A stretch of 64,000 nucleotides of DNA from NCBI GenBank assembly GCA_041319085.1, contig CP101033.1, forward strand, positions 3,312,501 through 3,376,500, given 5' to 3'. Below, one piece after another: positions 33,960 through 42,358 of the stretch. Source of the DNA: Aeromonas veronii (GTDB lineage: Bacteria > Pseudomonadota > Gammaproteobacteria > Enterobacterales > Aeromonadaceae). The stretch's first letter is position 1; the number at the start of each line of letters is the position of its first letter. The notes under the pieces were generated by a model that ran no database searches, had not been told where the DNA came from, and was given only the letters and a program-made list of their open reading frames with translations. Made by a program: the position numbers and the translations under genes.

Positions 33960-34940
33960 TCACTGCACGGCCTCGTTGCGAGCCAGCGGCTGGACCGACT
34001 CGGCGATGCGCTTGGCGGTCTCGGCAGGCACCTCCCCCACCACAGTGATCTCGACCCCCACCTCGTTGACATAGCTCACCAGCGAGGTCGCGCCCTGGCG
34101 GATCAGCTGCTGGCGTACCGCCTGCTTGGGATCTACGCGGGAGACATAGACCGAGAGATCCACCAACCCGTCGGAGAGCATCATGTAATCCACCGGCATA
34201 CTGGTGGTCACCAACTGGTGCCGGTCTTGCGACAGCACCTTGAAGCCATCGGGCAGCCAAGTGATCTGCCAGTTCAGCTGCTGTTGCGGCGCCGGGTAGG
34301 CATCCTCCAGCGCCAGCGCCGGGGGTTGCTTGCTGTTGGCCAGCGTCACCAGCCAAGGGGCCGGTTTGCTCTGCAGATCCAGCTCGACACCGAGCACCTG
34401 TTCCACCAGATTGCCTTCCCGCTCGACCATGTCGATCCGCAGCAGCAAGTGGCTCTGCTCGTCAATCCAGAGCACGAAACCATATTTGTCGGCCTCTTTA
34501 GGCACCAGCCTCACCACCTGCGCCACCACACCGGCGACCCGGCTGCGACCCGCCAGCACAGGATCATAGCTCTCCAGCACCTGCGCCAGCGGCATCTTCA
34601 CCAGGGTCGACCAGATGCCGGGGAAGCGGGCATCCTTCAGGGTGTAGGGATCGTGGCTGTTTTCAAAGAAGGTGTACTCGTTCTGGCGCTGGAGATACTC
34701 GATCGCCTTGCCGTCGAGGTAACTGAGGTGGGCCACTTCCTTGCCGTTGATCACGGCATGGCTGATCCGGATCGGTTCAAGACGCCCCTGACGGGCCTTG
34801 ACCATGGACAACTCGAAATTCTGTTGCTGCACGGCACTCTGCATCTGCTGCAACAAGGCCTCGGCCGACTTATCGTCGGCCGAGGCCTTGGCACTGATCA
34901 GCAGGAGAGAGGCCAGCAAAATACGGCTAGGCTGGCGCAC
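33960..34940 (-). CDS. rseB: Periplasmic sigma-E regulator RseB
   Basis: A 326-residue periplasmic protein of the MucB/RseB family with a signal peptide (RILLASLLLISAKASA, cleavage near residue 21). It binds the periplasmic part of RseA and shields it from DegS until displaced by lipopolysaccharide intermediates. The large lipoprotein-like domain (RQGRLEPIRISHAVINGKEV, FPGIWSTLVKMPLAQVLESYD) and the small C-terminal domain are both present. It follows rseA by 21 bp. Confidence 0.94.
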   Translation of the reverse strand: MRQPSRILLASLLLISAKASADDKSAEALLQQMQSAVQQQNFELSMVKARQGRLEPIRISHAVINGKEVAHLSYLDGKAIEYLQRQNEYTFFENSHDPYTLKDARFPGIWSTLVKMPLAQVLESYDPVLAGRSRVAGVVAQVVRLVPKEADKYGFVLWIDEQSHLLLRIDMVEREGNLVEQVLGVELDLQSKPAPWLVTLANSKQPPALALEDAYPAPQQQLNWQITWLPDGFKVLSQDRHQLVTTSMPVDYMMLSDGLVDLSVYVSRVDPKQAVRQQLIRQGATSLVSYVNEVGVEITVVGEVPAETAKRIAESVQPLARNEAVQ

Positions 34941-34961
34941 GTTAGTATCCCTGACAATTCG

Positions 34962-35564
34962 TTATTGTTGGATCTGTCTGTCTTGCAGCAGGCGTTGCTG
35001 CAACTGGTGGTCACGCAGGAAAGCATTGATGCGCTCACGCTGCTCCTGCATCTGCTGCTCGGTCAGCCCTTGCTGACGGGCACGGGCGCCATCCTGTTGC
35101 GGATAGTGAACACTCACCGGCGCCGCACTGCCACCGACAGGAATGGTATTGAGCACCGGATTGGCCGGTACGCCACCCTGCCCCTGATACTGCTGCACCC
35201 CGAAGATAACGGCAGCGGCCACAGATGCTGCAATGGCATATTGACCCAACTGCTGACCGACCCGGCGGAACAACGGAATCACATTAGAATCTGTCTTGAC
35301 CGGTGCAACGACAGGTTGCAGCACGGGAGCCGTCTCAACCGGCTTGGGAGCCAGGATGGTGGGCTCATCCTCCAGCGCAGCCATGATGCTGTCACAGAGA
35401 TCCAGTTGCAGCTTGACCGACAGGTCACCCCGCATGGCATCGCCGATCAGGTGGTAACGACCCCAGGTATCTTGCAAGTCGGAGTCCATCACCAACTCGT
35501 TCAGTACCTCTGCGTCACATAGGTCACCATCCATCAGGGCAGAGATTTGCTCTTTATTTGCCAT
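34962..35564 (-). CDS. rseA: Anti-sigma-E factor RseA
   Basis: A 200-residue single-pass inner-membrane anti-sigma factor. The N-terminal cytoplasmic domain (EQISALMDGDLCDAEVLNEL, then WGRYHLIGDAMRGDL) binds sigma-E. One transmembrane helix lies near residues 108-125 (GQYAIAASVAAAVIFGVQQY), followed by a Gln- and Pro-rich periplasmic tail that would bind RseB. Envelope stress triggers stepwise proteolysis that frees RpoE. It sits 22 bp behind rpoE and is cotranscribed with it. Confidence 0.95.
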   Translation of the reverse strand: MANKEQISALMDGDLCDAEVLNELVMDSDLQDTWGRYHLIGDAMRGDLSVKLQLDLCDSIMAALEDEPTILAPKPVETAPVLQPVVAPVKTDSNVIPLFRRVGQQLGQYAIAASVAAAVIFGVQQYQGQGGVPANPVLNTIPVGGSAAPVSVHYPQQDGARARQQGLTEQQMQEQRERINAFLRDHQLQQRLLQDRQIQQ

Positions 35565-35586
35565 AAGTTAACCCGTCTTTCCCCAG

Positions 35587-36168
35587 TTAATTCTCGATCA
35601 GAGGTTGCAGCTTTTTATCGATTGCTTCCCTCGCCCGGAAGATACGGGATCTGACCGTACCCACAGGGCAATCCATGATTTCGGCAATCTCTTCGTAGCT
35701 CAGCCCTTCCAGTTCGCGGAGGGTGATCGCTGTCCTCAGGTCTTCCGGCAATGCGTCTATGGCTGAAAACACGGTGCGCTTGATCTCGTCAGTCAGCACC
35801 AAGTTTTCGGGGGTTGAGACCTCTTGCAAGGCTTCACCACCACCATAAGACTCCGCTTCGTCAGCCTCCACATCACTGCTGGGCGGCCTGCGCCCTTGGG
35901 AGGACAGATAATTCTTCGCCGTGTTTACGGCAATTCGGTACAACCAGGTGTAAAAAGCACTTTCGCCACGGAATGTCGGCAATGCCCGGTAGGCTTTTAT
36001 AAAGGCCTCTTGCGCCACATCGGGCACATCACCGGGATTGTTGACATACCTGGCAACCAGGTTGACCACCTTATGCTGGTATTTTTTTACCAACAGGTTG
36101 AAAGCTGCTTTATCGCCGCGCTGGACCCGTTCAACCAGCTGTTCGTCCAGTAGATTCTGGTCGCTCAT
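35587..36168 (-). CDS. rpoE: RNA polymerase sigma factor RpoE (sigma-E)
   Basis: A 193-residue ECF sigma factor very similar to E. coli RpoE. Region 2 includes FNLLVKKYQHKVVNLVARYV and AFYTWLYRIAVNTAKNYL; region 4 includes LEGLSYEEIAEIMDCPVGTV. It directs the extracytoplasmic stress response, controlled by the RseA, RseB and RseC proteins encoded next. A consensus sigma-E promoter lies about 60 bp upstream, so the operon is probably autoregulated. rpoE diverges from nadB, the same pairing as in E. coli. Confidence 0.97.
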   Translation of the reverse strand: MSDQNLLDEQLVERVQRGDKAAFNLLVKKYQHKVVNLVARYVNNPGDVPDVAQEAFIKAYRALPTFRGESAFYTWLYRIAVNTAKNYLSSQGRRPPSSDVEADEAESYGGGEALQEVSTPENLVLTDEIKRTVFSAIDALPEDLRTAITLRELEGLSYEEIAEIMDCPVGTVRSRIFRAREAIDKKLQPLIEN

Positions 36169-36234
36169 CAGAGCCGTAAAACCCCCATCAGGTTATCGTT
36201 CTTCTTTTCCGGCCCTTCCTACTAGCGCACAAGT

Positions 36235-36261
36235 TCAGACAGGGAGAATCAGAGAAAGTTC
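36235..36261 (-). promoter_or_regulatory. Sigma-E promoter of the rpoE operon
   Basis: The minus strand reads GAACTT (36261-36256), a 16-base spacer, then TCTGA (36239-36235). These are the consensus elements and spacing of sigma-E promoters. Transcription would begin near 36228, about 60 bases before the rpoE start, as expected for an autoregulated operon. Confidence 0.85.
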
Positions 36262-36352
36262 GCTTCAATTGAAAAAAATGTGATGCAGGCTGCATCATCG
36301 CCCTCGCTTGGGCTACCATGGTGCCAGTTCTTAATCCAGGCTAATGATACTT

Positions 36353-37960
36353 ATGAAAGCAAGTGTTGAATACCTTTGCGATGTGCTGATCATTGGCAGC
36401 GGTGCCGCTGGTCTGTCCCTCGCGTTGCGATTGGCAGACCACGCCAAAGTCCTGGTTCTGAGCAAGGGGCCCATCAGTGAAGGGGCCACTCTCTATGCGC
36501 AAGGAGGCATCGCTGCCGTTTTCGACGAAACCGACAGCATCGAATCCCACGTGAGCGACACGCTCAACGCCGGCGCAGGGTTGTGTGACCCGGCGGTGGT
36601 GGAGTTCACCGCTCGCCACGCCCGCGAGTCCATCCAGTGGCTGATTCAGCAAGGCGTCCCCTTCGATCAGGAGGAGAACGCCAACGGTGAATCCCACTAT
36701 CACCTGACCCGCGAAGGGGGCCACAGCCATCGCCGCATCTTCCACGCGGCCGACGCCACCGGCAAAGCAGTGCAGCTCACCCTGATCGATCAGGTTCGCG
36801 CTCACCCCAATATCCAGCTGATGGAACGCTTCAACGCGGTCGACCTCATCACCACCCGCAAGCTCAACCTGCCGGGCAACAAGGTGCTGGGGGCCTATGT
36901 CTGGAACCGCAACGCCGAACAGGTCGAAGTGGTTCGCGCCCGCTTCGTGGCGCTGGCGACCGGTGGCGCCTCCAAGGTCTACCAATACACCTCCAACCCG
37001 GATGTGAGCTCTGGCGATGGTATCGCCATGGCATGGCGGGCCGGTTGCCGGGTGGCGAACCTGGAGTTCAACCAGTTCCACCCCACCAGCCTGTTCCATC
37101 CGGATGACCCCAACTTCCTGCTGACAGAAGCGCTGCGTGGCGAGGGGGCCTATCTGCGCCGCCCGGACGGCAGCCGCTTTATGACGGAGTTTGACGAGCG
37201 GGCCGAGCTGGCGCCGCGCGATATCGTCGCCCGTGCCATCGACCACGAGATGAAGCGGCTTGGGGCGGATTGCATGTATCTGGACATCAGCCACAAACCG
37301 GCCGATTTCATCATCAAGCACTTCCCGACCATTTATGAGCGTTGCCTTGCGGTCGGCATCGACATCACCAAGGAGCCGATGCCCATCGTGCCAGCTGCTC
37401 ACTACACCTGTGGTGGCGTGATGATCGACAACAACGGCCAGACCGATATCCCCGGCCTCTACGCCATCGGTGAAGTGACCTATACCGGTCTGCACGGCGC
37501 CAACCGCATGGCCTCCAACTCCCTGCTGGAATGCGTGGTCTATGCCCATCAGGCGGGGGCCGATATTCTGGCCAAGCTGCCGATGAGCGTGGAGCCGCCG
37601 CGCCTGCCGGTGTGGGACGAGAGCAAAGTGGAAGATTCTGACGAACTGGTGGTGATCCAGCACAACTGGCACGAACTGCGGTTGATGATGTGGGACTACG
37701 TGGGGATTGTGCGTACCAACAAACGCCTGGCCCGCGCCAAGCGCCGCATCGACCTGCTCAAGCAGGAGGTGCAGGAGTACTACGCCAACTTCCGCGTCTC
37801 CAACAACCTGCTGGAGCTGCGCAACCTGCTGCAGGTGGCCGAGCTTATCGTCAACTGCGCCCTGCAGCGCAAGGAGTCCCGCGGCCTGCACTACAACCTG
37901 GATCATCCGGATATGCTGCCGGACTCCAAACCGACCGTGCTGACCCCGGAGCGGGATTAA
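36353..37960 (+). CDS. nadB: L-aspartate oxidase NadB
   Basis: A 535-residue flavoprotein that oxidises aspartate to iminoaspartate, the first step of de novo NAD synthesis. The FAD dinucleotide motif is [20 protein letters not shown]. Other conserved parts are [48 protein letters not shown] and the C-terminal [20 protein letters not shown] with [16 protein letters not shown] start at the ATG at 36353. The ATG at 36344, three codons earlier, is only 3 bases from the AGG, so either is possible. It diverges from rpoE. Confidence 0.95.
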   Translation: MKASVEYLCDVLIIGSGAAGLSLALRLADHAKVLVLSKGPISEGATLYAQGGIAAVFDETDSIESHVSDTLNAGAGLCDPAVVEFTARHARESIQWLIQQGVPFDQEENANGESHYHLTREGGHSHRRIFHAADATGKAVQLTLIDQVRAHPNIQLMERFNAVDLITTRKLNLPGNKVLGAYVWNRNAEQVEVVRARFVALATGGASKVYQYTSNPDVSSGDGIAMAWRAGCRVANLEFNQFHPTSLFHPDDPNFLLTEALRGEGAYLRRPDGSRFMTEFDERAELAPRDIVARAIDHEMKRLGADCMYLDISHKPADFIIKHFPTIYERCLAVGIDITKEPMPIVPAAHYTCGGVMIDNNGQTDIPGLYAIGEVTYTGLHGANRMASNSLLECVVYAHQAGADILAKLPMSVEPPRLPVWDESKVEDSDELVVIQHNWHELRLMMWDYVGIVRTNKRLARAKRRIDLLKQEVQEYYANFRVSNNLLELRNLLQVAELIVNCALQRKESRGLHYNLDHPDMLPDSKPTVLTPERD

Positions 37961-37990
37961 TCCCCCTTCCTGCCAAGCGTTGCAGCTATC

Positions 37991-38020
37991 AGTGACCCCG
38001 CCATGGCGGGGTCACTTGTT
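37991..38020 (+). terminator. Rho-independent terminator after nadB
   Basis: A perfect inverted repeat (AGTGACCCCGCC / GGCGGGGTCACT around a short centre) is followed by TGTTTTC, 30 bp after the nadB stop. Confidence 0.85.
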
Positions 38021-38040
38021 TTCAACCGCTTTTCAGCCAC

Positions 38041-38070
38041 AAAAAGAGCGCAGCCAGCCGCATGGCTGCG
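38041..38070 (-). terminator. Terminator of the sdhE-ygfX operon
   Basis: On the minus strand a CGCAGCCA / TGGCTGCG stem with a 6-base loop is followed by CTCTTTTTGTG. It lies about 45 bp after the ygfX stop. Confidence 0.75.
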
Positions 38071-38115
38071 GCTTATCGCGATAAATCAGCGCATGGTCAT
38101 CACGGGAAGCAGGCG

Positions 38116-38508
38116 TCAGCGCCGGGACGGCAGAAAGTGGATGGCTCGCGCCAGCAGGCGGTAATGTTCGGGGGGAAAGGCGTCGGAGAAGAGCCACAGT
38201 TGCCGTGGCGACACTGATTCACTCTCTTGCGGCTCGGGGCAAAGCACCAGCCTGAGCACGCCGGGCAGAATGCGGCTTTTCTTGCCGAGCTGATAGCGGC
38301 GACCTTGCCACTGTAGCCACTGGCCATCCCAGACAAGCTCGAACGGGGGCTCGGCGAGCGCGCGCCAACTCAGCCAGAGCGCCACCAGCCAGACAGGCAG
38401 CAACAACGCCCACTGCCAACCGGCAATCAGGCCTGCCACCGGCCAGAGCAGCAACAGAAAGAGGGCCACCAGCAAACATTGCTGATGGCGGGAGGGGTGA
38501 ACCGTCAT
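38116..38508 (-). CDS. ygfX: YgfX/CptA family membrane protein
   Basis: A 130-residue protein with two close transmembrane helices (CLLVALFLLLLWPVAGLIAG and WALLLPVWLVALWLSW, residues 11-45). A soluble beta-rich C-terminal part follows (DGQWLQWQGRRYQLG, PRQLWLFSDAFPPEHYRLL). This is the pattern of E. coli YgfX, encoded with SdhE and described as affecting cell division or SdhE function. Overall sequence identity is modest, so the assignment rests on topology and position. The ATG at 38508 has GGAG 9 bases upstream; a GTG at 38523 is an alternative start. Confidence 0.75.
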   Translation of the reverse strand: MTVHPSRHQQCLLVALFLLLLWPVAGLIAGWQWALLLPVWLVALWLSWRALAEPPFELVWDGQWLQWQGRRYQLGKKSRILPGVLRLVLCPEPQESESVSPRQLWLFSDAFPPEHYRLLARAIHFLPSRR

Positions 38509-38527
38509 GATCACCCGCTCCACGGTA

Positions 38528-38797
38528 TTACCCCTGGCTGTCGTGGCGCGCCTGATTGCGCTCCAGGATCATCGGGATCATGGCGGCAAATGCGGGATCG
38601 GCAGGGACACCATGACCCATGCACCATTTGAACAGATCCGGATCGTCGCTTGCCAGCAGGCGGATAAAGGTCTGCTGATCGGCTTCGCTCAGGGAGTCGA
38701 ACTCGTGTTCGAAAAAGGGCATAAAGATCACATCCAGCTCGAGCATGCCGCGACGGCAAGCCCACTTCAGGCGGGATTTTTCAACTGGGCTCAACAT
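38528..38797 (-). CDS. sdhE: FAD assembly factor SdhE
   Basis: An 89-residue small helical protein of the SdhE/YgfY family that promotes covalent flavinylation of succinate dehydrogenase and fumarate reductase. The diagnostic RGMLELD (RGxxE motif) follows KSRLKWACR, then FFEHEFDSLSEADQQTF and the C-terminal WCMGHGVPADP. I start at 38797 with AAGGAG 6 bases upstream; the open frame to 38857 is not conserved. It forms an operon with ygfX and diverges from ygfZ, as in other gammaproteobacteria. Confidence 0.95.
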   Translation of the reverse strand: MLSPVEKSRLKWACRRGMLELDVIFMPFFEHEFDSLSEADQQTFIRLLASDDPDLFKWCMGHGVPADPAFAAMIPMILERNQARHDSQG

Positions 38798-38908
38798 GGC
38801 ACTCTCCTTACAAAGACCGGGGGATGGTACCAGCTGGATTTTCCGGCTGACAAACATTAGTTACGTCTTTACCATGCAGCTCACATACTTTCTCTCTGGA
38901 ATACCATC

Positions 38909-39817
38909 GTGAGCCTGCAACCACCTGTTTTTCCTGCCGAGCCGACCCGCTTCTCTCTGACCAAGCTGGCCATCACCCGTATCAGCGGCCAGGATCGCGT
39001 CAAATATCTGCAAGGTCAGGTCACCTGTGATGTCAACGCCCTGCACCCGGGGCAACAGACCCCGGGTGGCCACTGTGATCCCAAGGGCAAGCTGTGGAGC
39101 AATTTCCGCCTGCTCTGCCTCGACGACAGCCTGCTGCTGCTGACCAGCCCGTCGGTGCTGGAGCGCCAGCTGCCGGAGCTGAAGAAATTTGCCGTCTTCT
39201 CCAAGGTCGAGATCGCCGCCGATGAGCGCCACGCCACCGGGATCGCCGGTACGGGCAGCGATGGGTGGATCGCCGCGCAGTTTGGTCTGGAGCAGAGCGG
39301 TCTTATCGACGGCGGCATGGCGGTGAAGATCGAACAGGATCGCTGGCTGCTGGTGAGCAATCAGCAAGCCGACGCCCTGCCGCAAGGTGACGAGCCACTC
39401 TGGTGGGGGCTCGAGATCAAGGCGGGTCTGCCGCACATGGAAGCTGTGCATCAGGGGGAGTTCATCCCGCAGATGCTCAACCTGCAGGCGCTGGACGGCA
39501 TCAGCTTCAACAAGGGCTGCTACATGGGGCAGGAGACGGTAGCGCGCGCCAAGTATCGTGGCGCCAACAACCGCGCCCTGTTCTTGCTGGCGGGCACCAC
39601 CGGCGAGCCGGTCGCCAGCGGCGATACCCTTGAGCTGCAACTGGGTGACAACTGGCGCCGTAGCGGCATGGTGCTCAACGCCTGGCAACAGGCTGGGCAG
39701 GTGTGGCTCACCGCCGTATTGCCGAAAGATACCGAGGCTGACGCCCAATTCCGCCTCAAGCAGGACGAAGGCTCCCGCCTCACCCTGCAACCACTGCCTT
39801 ACCAACTGACCGAGTAA
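38909..39817 (+). CDS. ygfZ: tRNA-modifying / Fe-S cluster protein YgfZ
   Basis: A 302-residue folate-binding protein related to the T-protein of the glycine cleavage system. It supports assembly or repair of certain Fe-S enzymes such as MiaB. The signature KGCYMGQETVARAKYRG with its essential Cys is intact, and YLQGQVTCDVNAL is present near the N-terminus. The start is a GTG at 38909 with a CTGGA-type SD. It stands divergent to sdhE-ygfX. Confidence 0.93.
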   Translation: MSLQPPVFPAEPTRFSLTKLAITRISGQDRVKYLQGQVTCDVNALHPGQQTPGGHCDPKGKLWSNFRLLCLDDSLLLLTSPSVLERQLPELKKFAVFSKVEIAADERHATGIAGTGSDGWIAAQFGLEQSGLIDGGMAVKIEQDRWLLVSNQQADALPQGDEPLWWGLEIKAGLPHMEAVHQGEFIPQMLNLQALDGISFNKGCYMGQETVARAKYRGANNRALFLLAGTTGEPVASGDTLELQLGDNWRRSGMVLNAWQQAGQVWLTAVLPKDTEADAQFRLKQDEGSRLTLQPLPYQLTE

Positions 39818-39823
39818 GGTCGG

Positions 39824-40705
39824 CTAGCGAGGCACCCGCGCCAGCAGTGCCTCCTTCAGCCAGCGTCCCGCCTGCCCCAGCGGGCGGGCGCGATGCCACT
39901 GTAACTCCAGCGCCAGCGCGTGGCTGGCGATAAAGTCCGGCTCCAGCACCACCACTTCACCCCGCTTCAGCGGTTGATGCAGCAGAAATTCCGGAATGGC
40001 GGACCAGCCAAGGCCCCGCTTGACCAGCTCCAGCACCCCGAGATCCCCCTCGACCCACCACACCTGAGCCGAGATACGAAAACGCTGGCGCTCGCTCCCT
40101 TCCCGTCGGCCGGTCACCATCAGCTGGCGTGCCCCCTGCAGATCGACCTCCCGCAGCGGCTGCTTGCGGGCCAGCGGATGATCCGGTGACACCACCAGCG
40201 GCATGGTCACCTCCCCCAGCGAACGGGCGACAATCTCCCGCTGAGGGTGCACCTTCTGATAGCTGATACCGAGCTGGGCCCGGCCAGTCACCAGCATCTC
40301 GGTCACATCCTCCATCAGCGGGAAGAGCAGCTCCAGCTCCACGGTCGGATAGCGAGTGGCAAACGCCTCCAGCAGGGTGCCGAGCCAGGGGAGGTGGGAG
40401 TCATCATCGATGGCCAGGGTGAGGCGCGTCTCCACCCCGGCCGCCAGCTCCCCGGCAATGGATTGCAACCGTTCACTCTGCGCCAGCAGGATCCCCGCCT
40501 CCTGCACCATGCGGGCCCCCGCCTCCGTCAGCTGCGGATAACGACCGCTGCGGTCAAACAGGGTGAGTGCCAAGTCGATCTCCAGATTGGCGATGGCGCT
40601 GCTCACCACCGACTGCGCCTTGCACAGCTTGCGGGCAGCAGCGGAAAACGAACCTGTTTCGGCAGCGGCCAGCAATATCCTCAGTTGTTCCAGTGATGGC
40701 GTCAT
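39824..40705 (-). CDS. LysR-family transcriptional regulator
   Basis: A 293-residue LysR-type regulator. The N-terminal helix-turn-helix (residues 1-60) contains LEQLRILLAAAETGSFSAAA and AQSVVSSAIANLEIDLALTLF. The effector domain follows to the end. GGAGGG 7 bases before the ATG at 40705 decides the start. It diverges from a PACE-family efflux gene across 125 bp. PACE transporters are often controlled by a divergent LysR regulator (AceR/AceI in Acinetobacter), so this protein likely regulates its neighbour. The inducer is unknown; polyamines or biguanides are candidates by analogy. Confidence 0.88.
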   Translation of the reverse strand: MTPSLEQLRILLAAAETGSFSAAARKLCKAQSVVSSAIANLEIDLALTLFDRSGRYPQLTEAGARMVQEAGILLAQSERLQSIAGELAAGVETRLTLAIDDDSHLPWLGTLLEAFATRYPTVELELLFPLMEDVTEMLVTGRAQLGISYQKVHPQREIVARSLGEVTMPLVVSPDHPLARKQPLREVDLQGARQLMVTGRREGSERQRFRISAQVWWVEGDLGVLELVKRGLGWSAIPEFLLHQPLKRGEVVVLEPDFIASHALALELQWHRARPLGQAGRWLKEALLARVPR

Positions 40706-40830
40706 CTTATGGCCCTCCGGCAAGTCGTCTCATCTATCTATTTTAGCGATGGATACCAACATGAATCTATCGCGAAAATTCTATATATTAACCCGTAATT
40801 CGTGAATGAACCTGATTGAGAGTGTGACTT

Positions 40831-41277
40831 ATGCGTACCCGTAACGATCGCCTGCGCCATGCCATTGGCTTTGAACTGATCGGCCTGCTGATTGCCGCCC
40901 CGCTGGCCAGCTGGGTTACCGGGGTCGGGCTCAACCATATGGGCCCGCTGGCCCTGTTCTTCTCGGTGCTAGCCACGGTCTGGAACTACATCTACAACAT
41001 CGGGGTCGACAAGCTGCTGCTGAAGTATCAGGGCCATACCCACAAGACCCTGTGGCAACGGGTGCTGCATACCTTCGGCTTTGAGGGCGGTCTGTTGATC
41101 GTCGCGCTGCCGGTCATGTCCTGGTGGCTGAGCGTCAGCCTGCTGGAGGCGCTGGTGCTGGATCTGGGCTTCGTCGCCTTCTACCTGATCTACGCCTTCG
41201 TCTACAACTGGGGTTATGACAAGGTGTTCCCCATCCCTCGCGAAGTGCCGCACGGCATGCCACAAGAGGTGCGTTAA
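40831..41277 (+). CDS. PACE-family multidrug/biocide efflux transporter
   Basis: A 148-residue protein with four transmembrane helices in two tandem bacterial-transmembrane-pair domains. Both repeats begin with the same logic: RLRHAIGFELIGLLIAAPL and RVLHTFGFEGGLLIVALPV. The glutamate in the first helix (FELIG) matches the essential acidic residue of AceI. WNYIYNIGVDKLL and YNWGYDKVFP are the paired loop motifs. PACE proteins export chlorhexidine, some dyes and short diamines by proton antiport. The divergent LysR gene is the probable regulator. Confidence 0.9.
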   Translation: MRTRNDRLRHAIGFELIGLLIAAPLASWVTGVGLNHMGPLALFFSVLATVWNYIYNIGVDKLLLKYQGHTHKTLWQRVLHTFGFEGGLLIVALPVMSWWLSVSLLEALVLDLGFVAFYLIYAFVYNWGYDKVFPIPREVPHGMPQEVR

Positions 41278-41345
41278 GGCACGAATCGGGTGGGCCGGAA
41301 CCGAGAAGTGAAGATCAACAAGGAAAGGCTACAGAAGAAACGACA

Positions 41346-41376
41346 CGGCACCATCATGGCAGACATGATGGTGCCG
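41346..41376. other. Perfect hairpin between convergent genes
   Basis: A 13-bp perfect stem (CGGCACCATCATG / CATGATGGTGCCG) encloses a 5-base loop. It lies between the convergent PACE gene and the 118-residue protein gene. No T-run follows on the plus strand and only a weak one (GTCGTTTCTT) on the minus strand. It may act as a terminator or an mRNA-stabilising stem. Confidence 0.6.
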
Positions 41377-41439
41377 CAAGAGGGATCAGTAGTGGCAGGC
41401 CGGCTGATTCAGAGGTAAGGATTCAGGCCTGCCCGTTGC

Positions 41440-41796
41440 TCAGGCCTGGGCCTTGAGCTCTTCGCCGCTCTCGTCGGCAGCTGCAGCCTCTTCAGGCTGG
41501 ATCTGAGCAGCCTGCAGCGCTTCCAGTTCACTCTGATAATCGTTCAGGAGCTGCTGGGCGACCGCCATATCTCCCTTGTGTTTGCGCTCGAACAGATGGT
41601 GCTGCACCACGCCGTTGAGATACTCCACCGTGATGGGCTGCTCCAGGGTGGCCATCAGCTCCTCTTTCTCCAGCTCGGCATTGATTTCATCGGCGGTCGT
41701 GCGCAGCAGCCCGGCCAATTGAACCAACATGCGGCGCTCACCTTCGCGCAGCAGGCTCAACATGCGGTTTCTCTGCTGCTCATTCTGTTGGGTCAT
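41440..41796 (-). CDS. Small acidic helical protein of unknown function
   Basis: A 118-residue, probably all-helical cytoplasmic protein that I do not recognise. The N-terminal half is amphipathic (RMLSLLREGERRMLVQLAGL, then ADEINAELEKEELMATLEQ). The middle has HLFERKHKGDMAVAQQLLND, and the C-terminus is a low-complexity Ala/Glu tail (PEEAAAADESGEELKAQA). No signal peptide or transmembrane segment is seen. AAGGA lies 5-6 bases before the ATG at 41796, which favours this start over an upstream in-frame codon at 41823. It stands alone between a hairpin and cutA. Confidence 0.75.
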   Translation of the reverse strand: MTQQNEQQRNRMLSLLREGERRMLVQLAGLLRTTADEINAELEKEELMATLEQPITVEYLNGVVQHHLFERKHKGDMAVAQQLLNDYQSELEALQAAQIQPEEAAAADESGEELKAQA

Positions 41797-42040
41797 ACAT
41801 TTCCTTACGTCAATGGGGAACAAGCCCGCTCATTCTGCCCTGTCCCCATGACAGCGTCTATCTCATGCCCTCCACTAATTTTTGGCGCTGGCTCACAAAT
41901 GGCTACAGATGCTATTTGAAGCGGCTCTGGGGTATAGTAGCCGCTGATTTTCGGGCGCTTTTTCACCTTCATCCGCAAGACAGGGATGACACGGCAAGGG
42001 CGCCTGCCCGGTTTACCCCAACGAGGTGAAGATCCACTTT

Positions 42041-42358
42041 ATGACCGACGCCATTGTGGTGCTCTGCACCTGCCCAGATCAAACCAGTGCTGACCTTCTC
42101 TGCGAACAGCTGCTGAACCAGCGTCTGGCCGCCTGCATCAATCAGCTGCCGGACGTCACCTCCGTCTATCGCTGGCAAGGCAAGGTGGAGCGCGCCACCG
42201 AGATCCAGCTCATCATCAAATCTCGCCAGCCGCTCTTTGCCGAGCTGCGGGCATGCATTAAAGCCCATCACCCCTATGAGGTGCCCGAGCTGCTGGCCCT
42301 GCCGGTAAGTGCCGGACTACCCGCCTATCTCGACTGGCTGAATAGGGAGACCTCATGA
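42041..42358 (+). CDS. cutA: Divalent-cation tolerance protein CutA
   Basis: A 105-residue trimeric ferredoxin-fold protein of the CutA1 family. Conserved parts are IVVLCTCPD, CEQLLNQRLAACINQLPDVTSVYRWQGKVE, EIQLIIKSR and HHPYEVPELLALPV. Originally linked to copper tolerance, its precise role remains unclear. The ATG at 42041 is preferred by homology; a GTG at 42026 lies inside the SD-like GAGGTGAAG. The stop overlaps the dsbD start (ATGA), the usual cutA-dsbD coupling of enterobacteria. Confidence 0.93.
   Translation: MTDAIVVLCTCPDQTSADLLCEQLLNQRLAACINQLPDVTSVYRWQGKVERATEIQLIIKSRQPLFAELRACIKAHHPYEVPELLALPVSAGLPAYLDWLNRETS

Noticed and set aside
36341..37906. Minus-strand ORF of 521 codons
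   Set aside because: Antisense to nadB, which carries clear FAD and active-site motifs.
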